A stretch of DNA of 64,000 nucleotides from Chaetoderma sp. LZ-2023a (GCA_034401795.1 CM067372.1:13774940-13838939); one strand, 5' to 3'. Numbered from the stretch's first letter, positions 32,421-44,175 are shown. Made by a program: numbers and translations. The notes: generated by a model from the sequence alone, not told the origin.

Positions 32421-34177
32421 TCAAGCCAAGACCAAAATGGTTCTCTCTCGTTAAGAGAGGGGGTGGAGCGGATCATGAGCCAGACACCCGCATTAGGCAT
32501 CAATGCGCCTATTGTGGATGGAAGGCTCATGCGTTTTATCGAGGCTTGGCGAGGTGTAACGTCAGACAGTCTGGTCCTGGTATGGATATCCCAGGGGTAC
32601 ATGCCAGAGGGGTAGGATTTTCCACCACAAAATGTGTCTTTGGCAGCTGTCTGGACCCCCGTACCAAGGGAGCGAGACAAGTTAGAAGCCATTCAAAACG
32701 AAGTGTCAGGTTTGATTCTGAAGGGAGCAATAAAACTAGCAAACCATAGCACTCCAGGCTTCTATTCAAACATGTTCCTTGTCCCCAAGAGCACAGTGGT
32801 GGGGGTGGGGGGGGGGGGGGTGGATACCCATACTCAATCTCAGGCCATTGAATTGGTATATCCATACGCCTAGGTTTCAGATGGAAACTCCGAGATCGGT
32901 AATGGCAGGATTGAGGAAAGGAATGCGGTGTGTGTTAATCGATCTGAAAAATGCATAGTTCCACATTCCAATGAACAGGGGTTGTCACAGGTTTCTGAGA
33001 TTGGCATTTCAGAATCAGGTATGGGAGTTTATAGTCCTCCCGTTCGTCCTGTCACCAGCCCCAAGGGTTTTCACCAGAGTGGTCCTAGCGGTGACAACAT
33101 TTCTCAGATGAGAGAATGTGTCGCTTTACACCTACATAGATGATTGGCTTATCAAGGCGGATACGCCAGCCGGGTTAGGAGTGGATAGCGCTCTGACTCT
33201 GAAATTGCTTTCAGATCTAGGCTGGATAGTCAACAGGGAGAAATCCGAGTTGACACCCACTCAACACTTCGTTTATTTGGGGATGCGATTAGATCTCGAG
33301 GAAGGCATGGTTTACCCACCAGAGCCCAGAGTGGTGTCTCTGTTAGCCATCCTTTTTCAATTGGGAAACCACATTCAGGCGAGGAGGTTTCTTCAGATGC
33401 AGTCAGCTTTGGCATCAGTTATCCCTTGTCTAGCCAACAGGGATAATCCAGACGTGGCCCAGTTGAATGTGATGGTGAAGGGAATGAGCAATCTCCGACC
33501 GAGACAACCGGTAGTCATTCCAGCCTGGAGTCTATCTTTGGTGCTTAATGTACTGGCCAAGCACCCTTTCGAACCTTTGGGTTCGGCTAATCTAAAGCAT
33601 CCGACTCTAAAGGCGTTTTTTCTATTGGCAGCTTCCTCAGAAAGAAGGCGCAGTGAGATCCATGTACTTTCAGCAGAGAGGGACCGATTTATTGTCTCCA
33701 GAGGAGCTCTGCGATTGCTGCCAAGAGCAGAGTTTATGTCAAAGAATCAATCTGAAATATCCCGGCAAACCGATCATTATATCAAAGCTAACAAGGTTTT
33801 ATCGTGATGCCAGTGCCTGGTGTCCAGTCCGTGCTTTGACCAAGTACAAGAAATGGACAGACTCTCTACAGTCAAATGATAGACATCTGTAGATCTGCCA
33901 TAAGACGCCATATGGCGCCGCATCCATGGATTCTATCTCTCGTCGGGTAGTCGAATGCATTCAGACTACCCATGAGATTGCGACTGGGCACCAGGTGCAA
34001 TGTGCTAGGGCTTAAGATGTTAGGGGAATAGCCGCCTCAACTGCTCTATTCAATGGTGTCCCGTTAGAGGACATCATGGCTGTTGCACAATGGTACTGTG
34101 AGTCCTCTTTCACAGATTACTATATGAGGCACATGTCAGACTCAGCCAATCCACTCGCTTTAGATGTTTTGAGATGA
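32420..34177 (+). pseudogene. DIRS copy 2 RT fused in frame to recombinase remnant
   Basis: RT start with GGRLMRF equivalents, stops (TAG at about 32610) and a G-run shift near 32806. The open part 33118-33807 has TYIDDWLIKA, KSELTPTQHFVYLGMRLDL and IQARRFLQM. This runs directly into SALASVIPCLANRDN of the recombinase, so RNase H, the methyltransferase-like part and the recombinase N-terminus are missing by one deletion at about 33398. Recombinase pieces include RRRSEIHVL (with ERRRSEI for ARRRSEI), a stop at about 33891, and CESSFTDYYMRHMSDS to 34177. The conserved RAHNVRG reads RA-stop-DVRG. Confidence 0.85.
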
Positions 34178-34573
34178 TAGTTTATGGCCACACTGCTCTC
34201 CTCCTTTTGGTACTTTGAAAAGCAAAAGTAGTAAGAACAGACATGGTCAGGTGAGAGGAAGTCAACTGTATGGGACATATCTGGGCGAAAGTGTGTTGGT
34301 TGGTGGCTCCACATCTGCAATCCATAATTCATGACGCATATTTGTGTTTTCAGGCGAGATGCATATGATCGTGCATTATCTCCCTTTCTTAGGAGAAAAG
34401 GGGTGGGCTGGGGAGAGCGGTAATGTGAATGTGATTCGGTCCCAAACTTGTCGGTCTTTTTAGGTCTCCGTATGTCAAGTTTAAGTCTACGTTCTTTCTC
34501 CAGGGGCAAAAGACGCTATGTATGGCTTGCCCCTTCCCACCAAGTTACCGTCTAAATCTGGTGTTATCAATGA
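34178..34573 (+). other. DIRS copy 2 3' non-coding region
   Basis: Homologous to 27632-28147. No ORF of note. Confidence 0.55.
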
Positions 34574-34664
34574 GTAATATAATGGTAAGTATTGATCGAA
34601 GGAGAATGAAGGAAATTTCAATTTCCCTTTCTCCGAGATCTAACAATACGTACCATTATATTAC
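34574..34664. repeat. Internal complementary region of DIRS copy 2
   Basis: 34574-34606 complements the left end 29396-29428. 34607-34664 complements the right end 34858-34915. Lengths are the same 33 + 58 bp as in copy 1. One difference is visible (ACGTACC here against the ATCGTAAGT end). Confidence 0.92.
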
Positions 34665-34915
34665 GGACCCTGCCTCCCAGCCCCACGGAGGCAAGCCATT
34701 GGTATTGTCTTGTTTGGTAGCTATGCAAACAATATGAGTCTCTCTGGCAGACGGGTACCCGGTTGTTGGGAACCGGGTACCTGGTTCCAGGAGCCAGTAA
34801 AGCTTTCTAAATCTAGATTCCTAGAGCTAGCTAGCAAGCGAGCTGTATTATCAATGAGTAATATAATCGTAAGTATTGTTAAATCTCGGAGAAAGGGAAA
34901 TTGAAATTTCCTTCA

Positions 34916-35806
34916 ATCTGTGGGCGTCAATGTGCCTATCGTGGGTGGAAGGCTCATGCGCTTCGCCGAGGCTTGGCAAAGTGTGACGTCAGACAGTCTG
35001 GTGTTGGGATGGATATCCCAGGGTTACATGCCAGAGTGGTGGGACATTCCAGCCCAAAACCTGTCATTGGCACCTGTCTATCCATACTAAGGGAGCCAGA
35101 CATATTAAAAGCCATTCAAAACGAAGTGTCAGACTTGCTTCTGAAGGGAGCAATAAAGCTAGCAATCCAGAACACGCCAGGCTTCTATTCGAACACGTTG
35201 CTTGTCCCCATGAGAACAGGGGGAGTGGAGACCCGTACCATTGAATTGGTTCCTCCAAAAGCCTCGTTTCCAGATGGAAACACCGATGTTGGTAATTGCG
35301 GGGTTGAGGAAAGAAATGTGGTGTGTGTCGATCGATCTGAAAGATGCATATTTCCACATTCCAATGAAGGAAAGCTGTCACAGGTATCTATGATTCACAT
35401 TCCAGCATCTCGCTTGGGAGTTTCTAGTACTCCCATTCGGCCTGTCAACCACCCCGTGTGTCTTCACAAGAGTGGTCCCAACCCTGACAGCATTTCTAAG
35501 GAAGAAAACGTGGCATGTCACACCTACATAAATGACACGCCAGCCATGTTAGAGATGGATACTTTTCTGACTCTGAAATTGCTTTCAGAGCTAGGATGGA
35601 TAGTTAACAAGGAGAAATCTGAGTTGACACCAACTCAACATTTCATCTATTTGGAGATGCGATTCGATCTAGAGAAAGGCATGGCAAACCCATCAGAGTC
35701 CAGACTGGGTTCTCTGAAAGCCATCCTCAAGAGGAATCGAGTGGGAAACCACATTCAGGCGAGGAGGTTTCTTCAGAGCCTCCATGGAGCAGGTTATCCC
35801 GTACAC
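34916..35806 (+). pseudogene. DIRS copy A, RT fragment
   Basis: RT of copy A resuming after copy 2: GGWKAHAL in a shifted frame, then KAIQNEVSDLLLKGAIKLA, NTPGFYSNTLLVPM, the IDLKDAY-equivalent DNA near 35330, YINDT where YIDDW is expected (35526), KSELTPTQHFIYLEMRFDLE and IQARRFLQS. Several shifts. Cut at 35806 by a hAT element and resumed at 37794. Confidence 0.85.
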
Positions 35807-37785
35807 TAGAGATGGGTGGTTTCCCGATAAAACCGGGAAAATCGCGATATTATTGTTATTGTTATCGTCATCGTCTCATTTCTAAAAACTGCCAATATCG
35901 TCAAATACCGTCAGTGACGGTATTGACAATTTATATATTGTAATAATTGGATAATAAAGCATTTCATGCGAATTTAACGAGTCTGGTCTCTTCATTTCCG
36001 TATTCATGGTAGTCAAAAGCGATCATTTTCGGCACTATTATTGCCGTAAATATATGTCCATGTGTTATATACATAGCCCTACTGGTCTTAGTATAGTTAT
36101 CCTTCCATGCTCAATTAAATGTTGTTCCAATGAAGACAAGTTAAATCTGAAAATCGTAGTTGCTGACAACGTTGAATACGCAAAATAGCAGCCATTTGTA
36201 AAACAAAAATAAACTCAACTCAGCCTCGTTTTGATTATATTATTGGAATACCACCTTCGCTTTCCATAGCTGATGACGCGATTGATGTCATTACAAGGGA
36301 ATAAGACAACGACCATCCAAATATCCTAGCGGGATAAATTCACGCGCTAACTATGACGATAAATTCAAGCGATCTAATTAAACCGGTGAAGCCATAACTG
36401 TAATCCCTCTATTCTTCGCTTGTTCAAGAATAATTCACCCCACACGTGTATAAATGTCCCCTTGGCTGAGTATTGATCAGTCTTTACCAGTAATACCATT
36501 GATATGCTGAATGTGCTAAAGGCAGCCGCAATATGAATGAAACAAGCCCGGCTGATTATATTGAAAATGATTTGATTAAAATTTATTGCGCCATGACAAT
36601 AATTTCCAATCAAATTGTCTCCAAAATATTCAGCTAAGATCGGACAAGTTTTTAATAACTAATAACCTCTTAGATCATCTTTTCTAGAAGACAGCAAATC
36701 TTATAGGGTGAAATGTATTGTATTCACTAATTTCACGCGTTCTGGGTCATTGGCTCAGGTGACTATTGCGCCATCGATCTATAGGGCTATGATTTAACCA
36801 CTTTCAAGACGAATGCAGAGGCTTTATGGAAATATTAGTTAGAGGAAATAATAAATAAAGAGCTGATTAGTTTGAAAACTTTATGACCCAAAAGTTGTTA
36901 CTGACATCGACAGCAACAACTTTGAGTCAAATTGTTTTGAAATAATCTGTATAAATAGCTGATGATTATTTATTTTCACACACTCTGGTAAGTCCAGTTT
37001 ATAGGATGAAGTGTGTGATTGACTTTCATGCCGCAGTCAATAGGTCGACAATTTTCTAATGGTGTGGAATGAGGGCTGGGCGGGCAGGTGGGGTTGATTA
37101 GTCAATTCCTTATAAAACTTGACCATTTTCAATAATTAACCGTGCAGTACCAGAATTTTGCACGTCAAGTATAATAATTTAATCAGTGATCGACGATTCT
37201 TATCTACAATTCTACATTCTCTATTTTATTGCTAAAAAAATTCAGGTCATTTTGTTATCTTTATACATGCATACACGCGCGCAGCTGATCGCGTCTTCAG
37301 ACCTGGTTTGTCCATTAATTGATCATGTGCCTAATCACGTGGTCTTTCTCACGGAGCATTCATTATAAGCTTTCAATAGTAATAATAAAAACAGCTCGTG
37401 AATGCTCCACTAAACACTGCACCCTGATGACCTGGTTAAAACCAATGAAAGATACTTGAAGTTTTTAACCAATCAGATTGGACCCTTGGGATTTCCCATG
37501 GAGATTCCTGCGCACACAGTGACAGAGTTAAGGACACTTAGGCGCATCTTCCTCTTCACAATAACAAAGTAAAATGCAAAAAGGCGAGAAGAAAAAATAT
37601 TTTATTTGGTGCCGAGGCACAAATATAATACAATGTTTAGGCTTTGTTTGTTTATACATCTAAAAAGGATGCCTATTCATAAATTGGCCATATTAACCAT
37701 ATCATATCCAAAATTATTCCAAATACCGCTGTATTTTCCACAGATACCGTTATCGTCATCCCAATGGCAATACCGTCCAGCTCTA
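35807..37785. mobile_element. hAT-like non-autonomous element, 1979 bp
   Basis: Ends TAGAGATGGGTGGT and, complemented, TAGAGCTGGACGGT (11 of 14 match). Flanked by CCGTACAC (35799-35806) and CTATACAC (37786-37793): 8-bp target duplication with two transitions. Removing it restores the DIRS copy A frame (IPYTTLMRRPI). No transposase seen. Internal sequence is AT-rich and contains the inverted pair GGAGCATTCATTA / GTGAATGCTCC around 37353-37410. Confidence 0.85.
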
Positions 37786-37793
37786 CTATACAC

Positions 37794-38214
37794 TACTCTA
37801 ATGAGAAGACCTATCCAGATATATTTGATGTCTCTCTGGAAACAGAAGACAGACCTTCTATCCAAGCCGATACCAGTTTTGGAGGCGATCATGTCGCATC
37901 TTGCATGGTGGAAAGAGTGGCAGAATCTCCTAGTAGGAGTTCCGCTTCACCAACCCCACCCTCAGCTGTCCGTTTACATGGATGCATCGCTGGAGGGGTG
38001 GGGGACTGCCTGGAAGAACACCAGGTCTCAGCCACTTGGACCCTTCAAGAGAGTCAGTTGCATATCAATCTGTTAGAAATGATAGCAGTAGAACTGGGAC
38101 TGGAGAGATTTCTTCCAGAAGTCAGGGGCAAGGTGATATTAATACGGTCGGACAATTCGACAGTAGTATGATACATAAATCGTCAAGGCGGAACCAAATC
38201 TCCAACACTGTGCA
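37794..38214 (+). pseudogene. DIRS copy A, RT thumb and RNase H fragment
   Basis: TLMRRPIQIYLMSLWKQKTD continues the RT. RNase H reads VYMDASLEGWG (Asp retained, TDAS to MDAS), SQLHINLLEMIAVELG and IRSDNSTVV-stop-YINRQGG. Homology to copy 1 ends at about 38214, so the rest of copy A is lost. Confidence 0.85.
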
Positions 38215-39045
38215 TGAAAAAGTCATGGTCACTGTGACCTTGATACAGCGTTTGGCAAAACTTCTCAGCTTATATTTCAGGCTTGGTTAATCCTATTGGA
38301 ACTAAACCTCAATACATGGTTACCTATAATGTTAGGAAGCAGTATGATAACACGGAGATCACAATGTCAAAGGTCAATGCCACTGTGACAAACAGGAGAC
38401 AGGCGAGACATTTAATTCCGCAGAATTCTTGTTTGTACATTGTACCTTTCTATGTTACTCACTAATAAGTGTGAGACATTTATGGAAAAAAGTTGTATGC
38501 GATAATCTTTGACTTCATAGTTATGGTGTCGCCATGGGAAATAGCCGGTACGGGGCATTTTTTATTTATAGAAAAAATCATATTGCCGTGAGAATATGGA
38601 ACCCGTGAGAATATGAGATGGGAGTATATGTTGTTTCTGGATGAAATGCTGAGCCTATGAGTCCAGATCCTCATCTTCAATACTCATTAGCGAAACTGCT
38701 GCATTGTATCTCGAAGCAGCTATCTCCAGAGGTGCCTCGAAATTGTGAATCATTTCCTTGTTCGATCATTGCATGTCCAAGAATGCTTCGAAGACCTTCA
38801 TTGTTTGCTTTTGCCACTTCCTCATGCAGACGTTTCCGTGATTCAGCGCCCTGGATGCAAAAACTTCTGTCTGAGTCTCAATCATCATCCTCAAGTAGAT
38901 GCTGGGCGCAGGTTTCCCTATATGTCCAGATCTTCAGCCTCCATCTTTTCTAAGACTGCTACAGCAGTGTGTCTCGGTGCAGAAACCTTAAGTGCTGCAT
39001 TGAACTGGTACTTGTCCTGTTGTGCCCAGTGCTTGTCTAGTCGTG
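38215..39045. other. No recognisable gene
   Basis: Short GTCACTGTGACC-type inverted motifs near 38226 and 38385. The complement of 38690-39020 has coding-like pieces (FNAALKVSAPRHTAVAVLEK; HEEVAKANNEGLRSILGHAM) in different frames with stops. It may be a decayed protein fragment, but I cannot name a family. Confidence 0.35.
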
Positions 39046-39049
39046 ATTC

Positions 39050-39170
39050 AAATTCAATTCAATTTTTTCAATTCAATTCGAGTAAATCGTATTTGTTTAT
39101 TTATAGTAGTACTTACAAAATGCATATAGGTGGCTCATTAAAGGCAGAGCCTATGAGGTGACAGACCCCT
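39050..39170 (-). mobile_element. LINE 3' UTR fragment, minus strand
   Basis: The minus strand reads CATAGGCTCTGCCTTTAATG and ends in AATTGAATTG repeats at 39050-39080. Same family as 20430-20760. Confidence 0.6.
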
Positions 39171-40614
39171 TCGAAACTGTCTGATAAACTGTCTAGTGGC
39201 CATATTGGATCATTTTCCCGTCAAAAGCTGCCATGCTAAAGCAATCGGAAATTTTAAAATGTCTTCTCAAGAAACCAATTATAGTTGATAGGAAGCATCC
39301 TTAGGGCATGAAGATCCAACGCAACTGATTGGCCAATTTATAAACGTCTTTAAAAATCCTGGGCGATCGATTCAAAACTCATGAAATATCATGTAGGGCA
39401 AGAGCTTGTTTTTGCGATAATCACTTCTCCATAACCGCTGAATGTAGCGTGTTTGGCGGCCATATTGGATTTTTAGCTCACCTAATCAAAATGGCCAAGT
39501 GAGCTTTTAAGCGACTTCTCAAGAACCACTGGGCCGAATTCAATTATATTTAGCATAAAGTATCCTTACTGCATGGAGATCCAACTTTGTTAAAAAGAAG
39601 CCGATCGGCCAATTTGGCCAGTGGCCATCTTGGATTTTCTCCGATTTTTAGAAATGTCTTTAATAATCTTCATTGAAACCGCTTGGGGAATCAATTCAAA
39701 ACTCATAAAACATAATCTATGGCAAGAGCTAAGCCAAGTTTGTTCAAGAGAACATGATTGACCAAATGGTTCGGTAGCCATCTTGAACGACCTAGTTTTT
39801 AGTAAAATGACTTCTCCAGAACCGTTGAAAGGATCAGGGTGAAAATTTGGAGATATGATTAGGGTCTAAGAGTCATTAAAGTTTGTTCAAGGCAAGTTGA
39901 TTCATCAAAAACATGGTCGCTGTGGACAAATCTAAATGTAGCGTGTTTGGTGGCCATATTGGATTGTCTTATTTGATGGATTTTGAAGCTGAAATTGGTT
40001 TTATCTAGGTTTTTGCGTATGCTGATTTCAAATCTGCCACATTCGAAGTTGTTGGATAAACGGTTTGGCAGCCATCCTTGATCTTTTTCCCACCAACCAC
40101 TGGGATGATTTCAGGTATATTTGGCAGGAATTCTCCTTATGGCATAGAGATTCAAGTTTGTTCAGACAAAGCCAATTGGTCAATTTGGCCAGTGCCCATC
40201 TTGGATTTTGACTGATTTTTAGAAATATCTTTAAAAATCTTCTCCGAAACCGCTTGGGGCATTGATTCAAGATTCATGAAATATGATCTAGGGGAAGAGC
40301 TGAATCAAGTTTGTTCAAGGAGGCAAAAGATGTGGCCGCCATCTTGGATGACCTAGTTTTCTGGAATAAGGCCCATTAAAGTTTAAAGTTAATACGTAAA
40401 AAAAACATGACAGGTGTTGGCCCATGAACAGTTAGCATGTTTGGTGGCCATCTTGGATTTTCTGAAAATTTCTGGGACAATTTTAGTAAAACTTGGCTAA
40501 ACTTTCACAGAAATTAGATTGGTAAATTTTTCCAGTGGTCATATTGTTTTGTTCGTTTGTGCCAGTGGCCAATGCTACCAGGTGAGCGAGCTAGGCCGCT
40601 TGGGCCTCTCGTTT
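39171..40614 (+). repeat. TTTTAGCTCACC...GGTGAGCG repeat (copy 1) and preceding partial unit
   Basis: The full unit starts at 39471 (TTTTAGCTCACCTAATC, AATGGCCAAGTGAGC) and ends at 40614 (CAGGTGAGCGAGCTAGG, CCGCTTGGGCCTCTCGTTT). The body repeats the block ACCACTGGGCCGAATTCAAT and GGCCATCTTGGAT. 39171-39470 is a partial unit of the same body. Non-coding. Looks like a family I associate with molluscs. Confidence 0.75.
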
Positions 40615-40689
40615 ACAGTTGGCAGTGTTTTTATTAGTACAAATGAAGTTATGAGGCAACAACATTTCATATTTCCCTTTTCCCTACCA

Positions 40690-40930
40690 TTAAACCTTTA
40701 ACCCTTGAATTTATTCATGAAAATTTTAATTTTCTCATAGAAAATGTCCATTTGCAGACGAAGAGAAGACTATTTTTGAAAAATTTATCACTGGAATGAC
40801 TGGCTTGATTATCGAGCCAGTCATTCCATTGGTGAATTTTCAAAAATAGTCTTCACTTGCTCTGCAAATGGACATTTCTCAAGACCACTGCAAAAGCCGT
40901 TTTTGGCCGATATGAGTGTTAAAGGGTTAA
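40690..40930. mobile_element. Palindromic MITE, TTAACCCTTT family 1
   Basis: Imperfect palindrome with ends TTAAACCTTTAACCC and AAAGGGTTAA and a centre CTGGCTTGATTATCGAGCCAG. Arms carry TGTCCATTTGCAGA and its complement. Same element at 58949-59184. Confidence 0.8.
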
Positions 40931-40974
40931 TGTTTGCTACAACTGTTGTGACTATCTTATTCTATTTCCTCCAG

Positions 40975-42002
40975 GTTCTGATCGTGGCTTACTGACTAAG
41001 AGGATTGACTGAGTACAATGACGTATGTGTGTGATGTAAACGCGTGCACGGTTGCTTGTGGAAGTGCCATGGATTTGCTAGCGCACAGAATGGCTGATCA
41101 CGAGACACCAAAAGCCAGTACATGTCAAACTTGTGGCATTATATTTGTTGATAAGTTGGCCTTAGAAAGCCATCAAAATACACATGTTAAATGTAAGTGT
41201 ACATTTTGTGATGAAAGCTTCTCAACTTTGTCCTTTCTGGAGGACCATCAGCTAGCAGTTCATCAAAAACTGGATGGACAGGTAGACTCGAATACATCTA
41301 CATTCATTTGCAAATCTTGTGGCGCATGTTATTTTCAAAGTCATTACCTGCTTCGACACTATGAAACTCAACATTCTTGTTTTCACTGTTTGGTCTGCGA
41401 AGATGATTTTACATCTAAGATATTGTTGAAACAACACCAGGCAACGGCCCATGATATAGTTGACGTGGAGAATGCCGCTAAGTTGACATATAAATGCAAA
41501 ACCTGTGATGCCAGTTTTAAAAGAAAACGTAACTTTAGGCGTCACCGGGAAAATTGTGATCCTCGCTTTGCATATAGTGATGACTCTGACACTGACATGG
41601 GGAGTGATTGGTCTGTTAGCGCGGGGGACACTGACAATGATACGCCAGATGATGGCATATCTAATATGGCGAATAACGTGGAGATGAATTCACAGATGAT
41701 CAATGAAGGTGACAAAGCGGTCTCGGAACAGGCTAAAATAGCTAATGATCCTGAGTCTGTGACAAGTCCTTTGATAGAACAAATTTCTAATACATATATC
41801 TGTCCATTATGTGATCAACAGTTCAGTCACAAGCAGAATCTTATTACTCATCTGTTTAAGCTTCATAAGCAATTGTTCAGATGGAATCTTCCTAAAGAAA
41901 TTAACAGTCTTACTGTTGAGAATGCAATGAAAGCTGCAGCACCATTGAAGACATCAGGCAGTGGACAAACCTCTGCAATGGACATTGATATTAATGATAT
42001 AG
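40975..42002 (+). CDS. C2H2 zinc-finger protein gene, first coding exon (CDS from 41018)
   Basis: The exon starts after a good acceptor (pyrimidine tract then CAG at 40972-40974). 40975-41017 is untranslated, with an in-frame TGA at 41006. ATG at 41018 has A at -3. It encodes 328 residues and one base of the next codon. Seven fingers by spacing: C5/C10/H23/H28, C36/C39/H52/H56, C61/C64/H77/H82, C98/C101/H114/H119, C124/C127/H140/H145, C160/C163/H176/C180 (C2HC), then after an acidic linker C262/C265/H278/H283. The donor ATAG|GTATGT at 42002/42003 is in phase 1 and matches the acceptor at 52434. Likely a nuclear DNA-binding protein; orthologue not recognised. Upstream exons are probably outside what I can identify. 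Confidence 0.85.
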
Positions 42003-42108
42003 GTATGTACTCATGCAATACAACATCATAGCATTGCGTAACCCTTACCGCTCTGATGTCAACATTTTAAATTTTCAAATCAAAATTTTAAAAATGCGCT
42101 GGTGCACA

Positions 42109-44041
42109 TTTTTAGCCCACCTGTCCAGAATGGCCAAGTGAGCTTATGCCGTGGCGACCATCCGGCGTCCGGCAACTTTTTCTTTAAACTACTTCTCAAG
42201 AACCACTGGGCCGATTTCAATTATATTTGGCAGAAAGCATCCTTAGGGCATGGGGATCTAAGTTTGTTCAAACGAAGACGATCGGCCAATTTGGCAAGTG
42301 GCCAGCTTGGATTTTGGTCGATTTTGAGAAATGTATTTACAAATCTTCTCCAAAACCACTTGGGGGATCGATTCAAGACTGATGAAATGTCATCTAGAGC
42401 AAGAGCTGAACCAAGTTTGTTCAAGAGAAATTAATCGGTCAAATAGTATGGTGGCCATCTTGGATGACCTAGTTTTCCCGGAAAGACTTCTCCAGAACCG
42501 CCAAATGGATAAGGCCGAAATTTGGCAGATATGATTATGGACTAAAGGGTATTAAAGTTTGTTCAAGAGAAGTTAATCCGTCGGAAAACATGGCCGCCCT
42601 GGACTAATCAAAATGTAGCACATTTGGCGGCCATTTTGGAATTTTTTTATTTGATGGATTTTGAGGCCGAAATTGGTTTTGTATGTGTTTTGCGGTATTC
42701 TGATCACAAATTTGCAATTTTGAAACTGTTGGATAAACGGTTTGGTGGTCATCTTGGATAATTTTCCCGCCAAAAGCTCCCATACTAAAGCAATGGAATT
42801 TTTTTTAATGATTTCTCGAGAACTACTGGGCCGATTTCAATTATATTTGGCAGGAAGTATCCTTAGGGCATAGAAATTCAAGTTTGTTCAAACGAAGCTG
42901 ATCGTCCAATTGGGCTGGCGACCATCTTGGATTTTGGCCGATTTTTAGAAATGTCTAAAAATCTTCTCCGAAACTGCTTGGAGGATTGATGCAAACCTCA
43001 TGAAATATGATTTAGGGCAAGAGCTGAACCAAGTTTGTTCAAGAGAAATTAATCGGTCAAATAGTTTGGTGGCCATCTTGGATGACCTAGTTGTAGCGAA
43101 AACGACTTGTCCAGAACCGCTGAAGGGATTGGGCCGAAATTTGGCAGATAGGATTAGGGCCTAAGGACCATTAAAGTTTGTTCATGAGAAGTTGATCTGT
43201 CAAAAAACATGAGCGCCGTGGGCCAATCAAAATATAGCATGTTGGTGGCCATATCAGATTTTTTTATTTGATGGATTTTGAGGCCGAAATTGGTTTTGTA
43301 AGTGTTTTGGGGTATTCTGAGCCCAGATTTGCAATTTTCGAAACTGTCGGATAAACGGTTTGGTGGCCATCTTGGATCATTTTCCTGCCAAAAACTCCCA
43401 TACTAAAGCAATGGGAATTTTAAAATGTTTTCTTCTCAAGAACTACTAGGTCGATTTCAATTATATTTGGCAGAAAGCATCCTTAGGGCATAGCGATTCA
43501 AGTTTGTTCAAACGAAGCCGATCGGCCAATTGGGACGGGAGCCATCTTGGATTTTGGCCAATTTTTAGAAACGTCTAAAAATGTACTCTGAAACCGCTTA
43601 TGGGATTGAAATATGATTTATGGCAAGAGCTGAACCAAGTTTGTTCAAGGGAACTTGATTGGTCAAATGGTTCGGCGGCCATCTTGGTTGACCTAGTTGT
43701 AGCGAAAACGACTTCTCCAGAATTGCTGAATGGAGTGGGCCGAAATTTAGCACGGACTAAGGGCCATTAAAGTATGTTCAAGGGAAGTTGATCCATCGAA
43801 AAACCTGGGCACCATGGGCCAATAAAAATATAGCATGTTTGGTGTCCATGATTGGATTTTTTATTTGATGGATTTTGAGGCCGAAATTGGTTTTATATGG
43901 CTTTTTGGGTACTCTGATCTCAAATTTGCAATTTTTTAAACTGTCGGATAAATGGTTTGGTGGTCATCTTGTTGATAAAGAGCATTCTAGTTGAAATACC
44001 TATGGTCCAGGTGAGCGAACAGGCCCCTTGGGCCTCTTGTT
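42109..44041 (+). repeat. TTTTAGCYCACC...GGGCCTCTTGTT repeat (copy 2), three ~620-bp units
   Basis: Starts TTTTTAGCCCACCTGTCC and AATGGCCAAGTGAGCTTATG. Ends CCAGGTGAGCGAACAGGCCC and TTGGGCCTCTTGTT. The block ACTGGGCCGATTTCAATTAT recurs at about 42206, 42828 and 43446, a 620-bp tandem period. Repeated GGCCATCTTGGAT phrases. Non-coding. Confidence 0.85.
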
Positions 44042-44170
44042 CAACAAATTTAGTGGAAGATGTTGTTGTCATAGACAGTGTCATAGACAGCAACATCTTC
44101 CACCAAAATTATTGCAAAATGTACACCAGCTTCTTTGCTGTTAAGACGGTAAAAGATAGAATATTTAGAT
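44042..44170. repeat. Dispersed repeat shared with 13184-13280, with small palindrome
   Basis: GTGGAAGATGTTG (44052-44064) and its complement CAACATCTTCCAC (44090-44102) surround a direct repeat of CATAGACAG. The right half matches 13184-13280. Confidence 0.7.
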
Positions 44171-44175
44171 CAGTG

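Larger units (their letters stand above)
29396..34915 (+). mobile_element. DIRS copy 2, 5520 bp, internally deleted
   Basis: Same structure and same end sequence (TTCTCCTTCGATCAATA...) as copy 1. It has its own internal complementary region at 34574-34664 (33 + 58 bp, exact) and right end GAAATTTCCTTCA at 34915. Terminal repeats carry ACCATTATATTAC where copy 1 has ACCATTCTGTTAC, so it belongs to another subfamily. Inserted in copy A between gag and RT without target duplication. Shorter than copy 1 because of a ~1.24-kb RT-to-recombinase deletion and a gag deletion. Confidence 0.93.

Noticed and set aside
35807-37785. Short ORFs inside the hAT (36006, 36374, 37186, 37606) as genes
   Set aside because: No transposase motifs or other similarity; the 37606 ORF's end is simply DIRS copy A RT.
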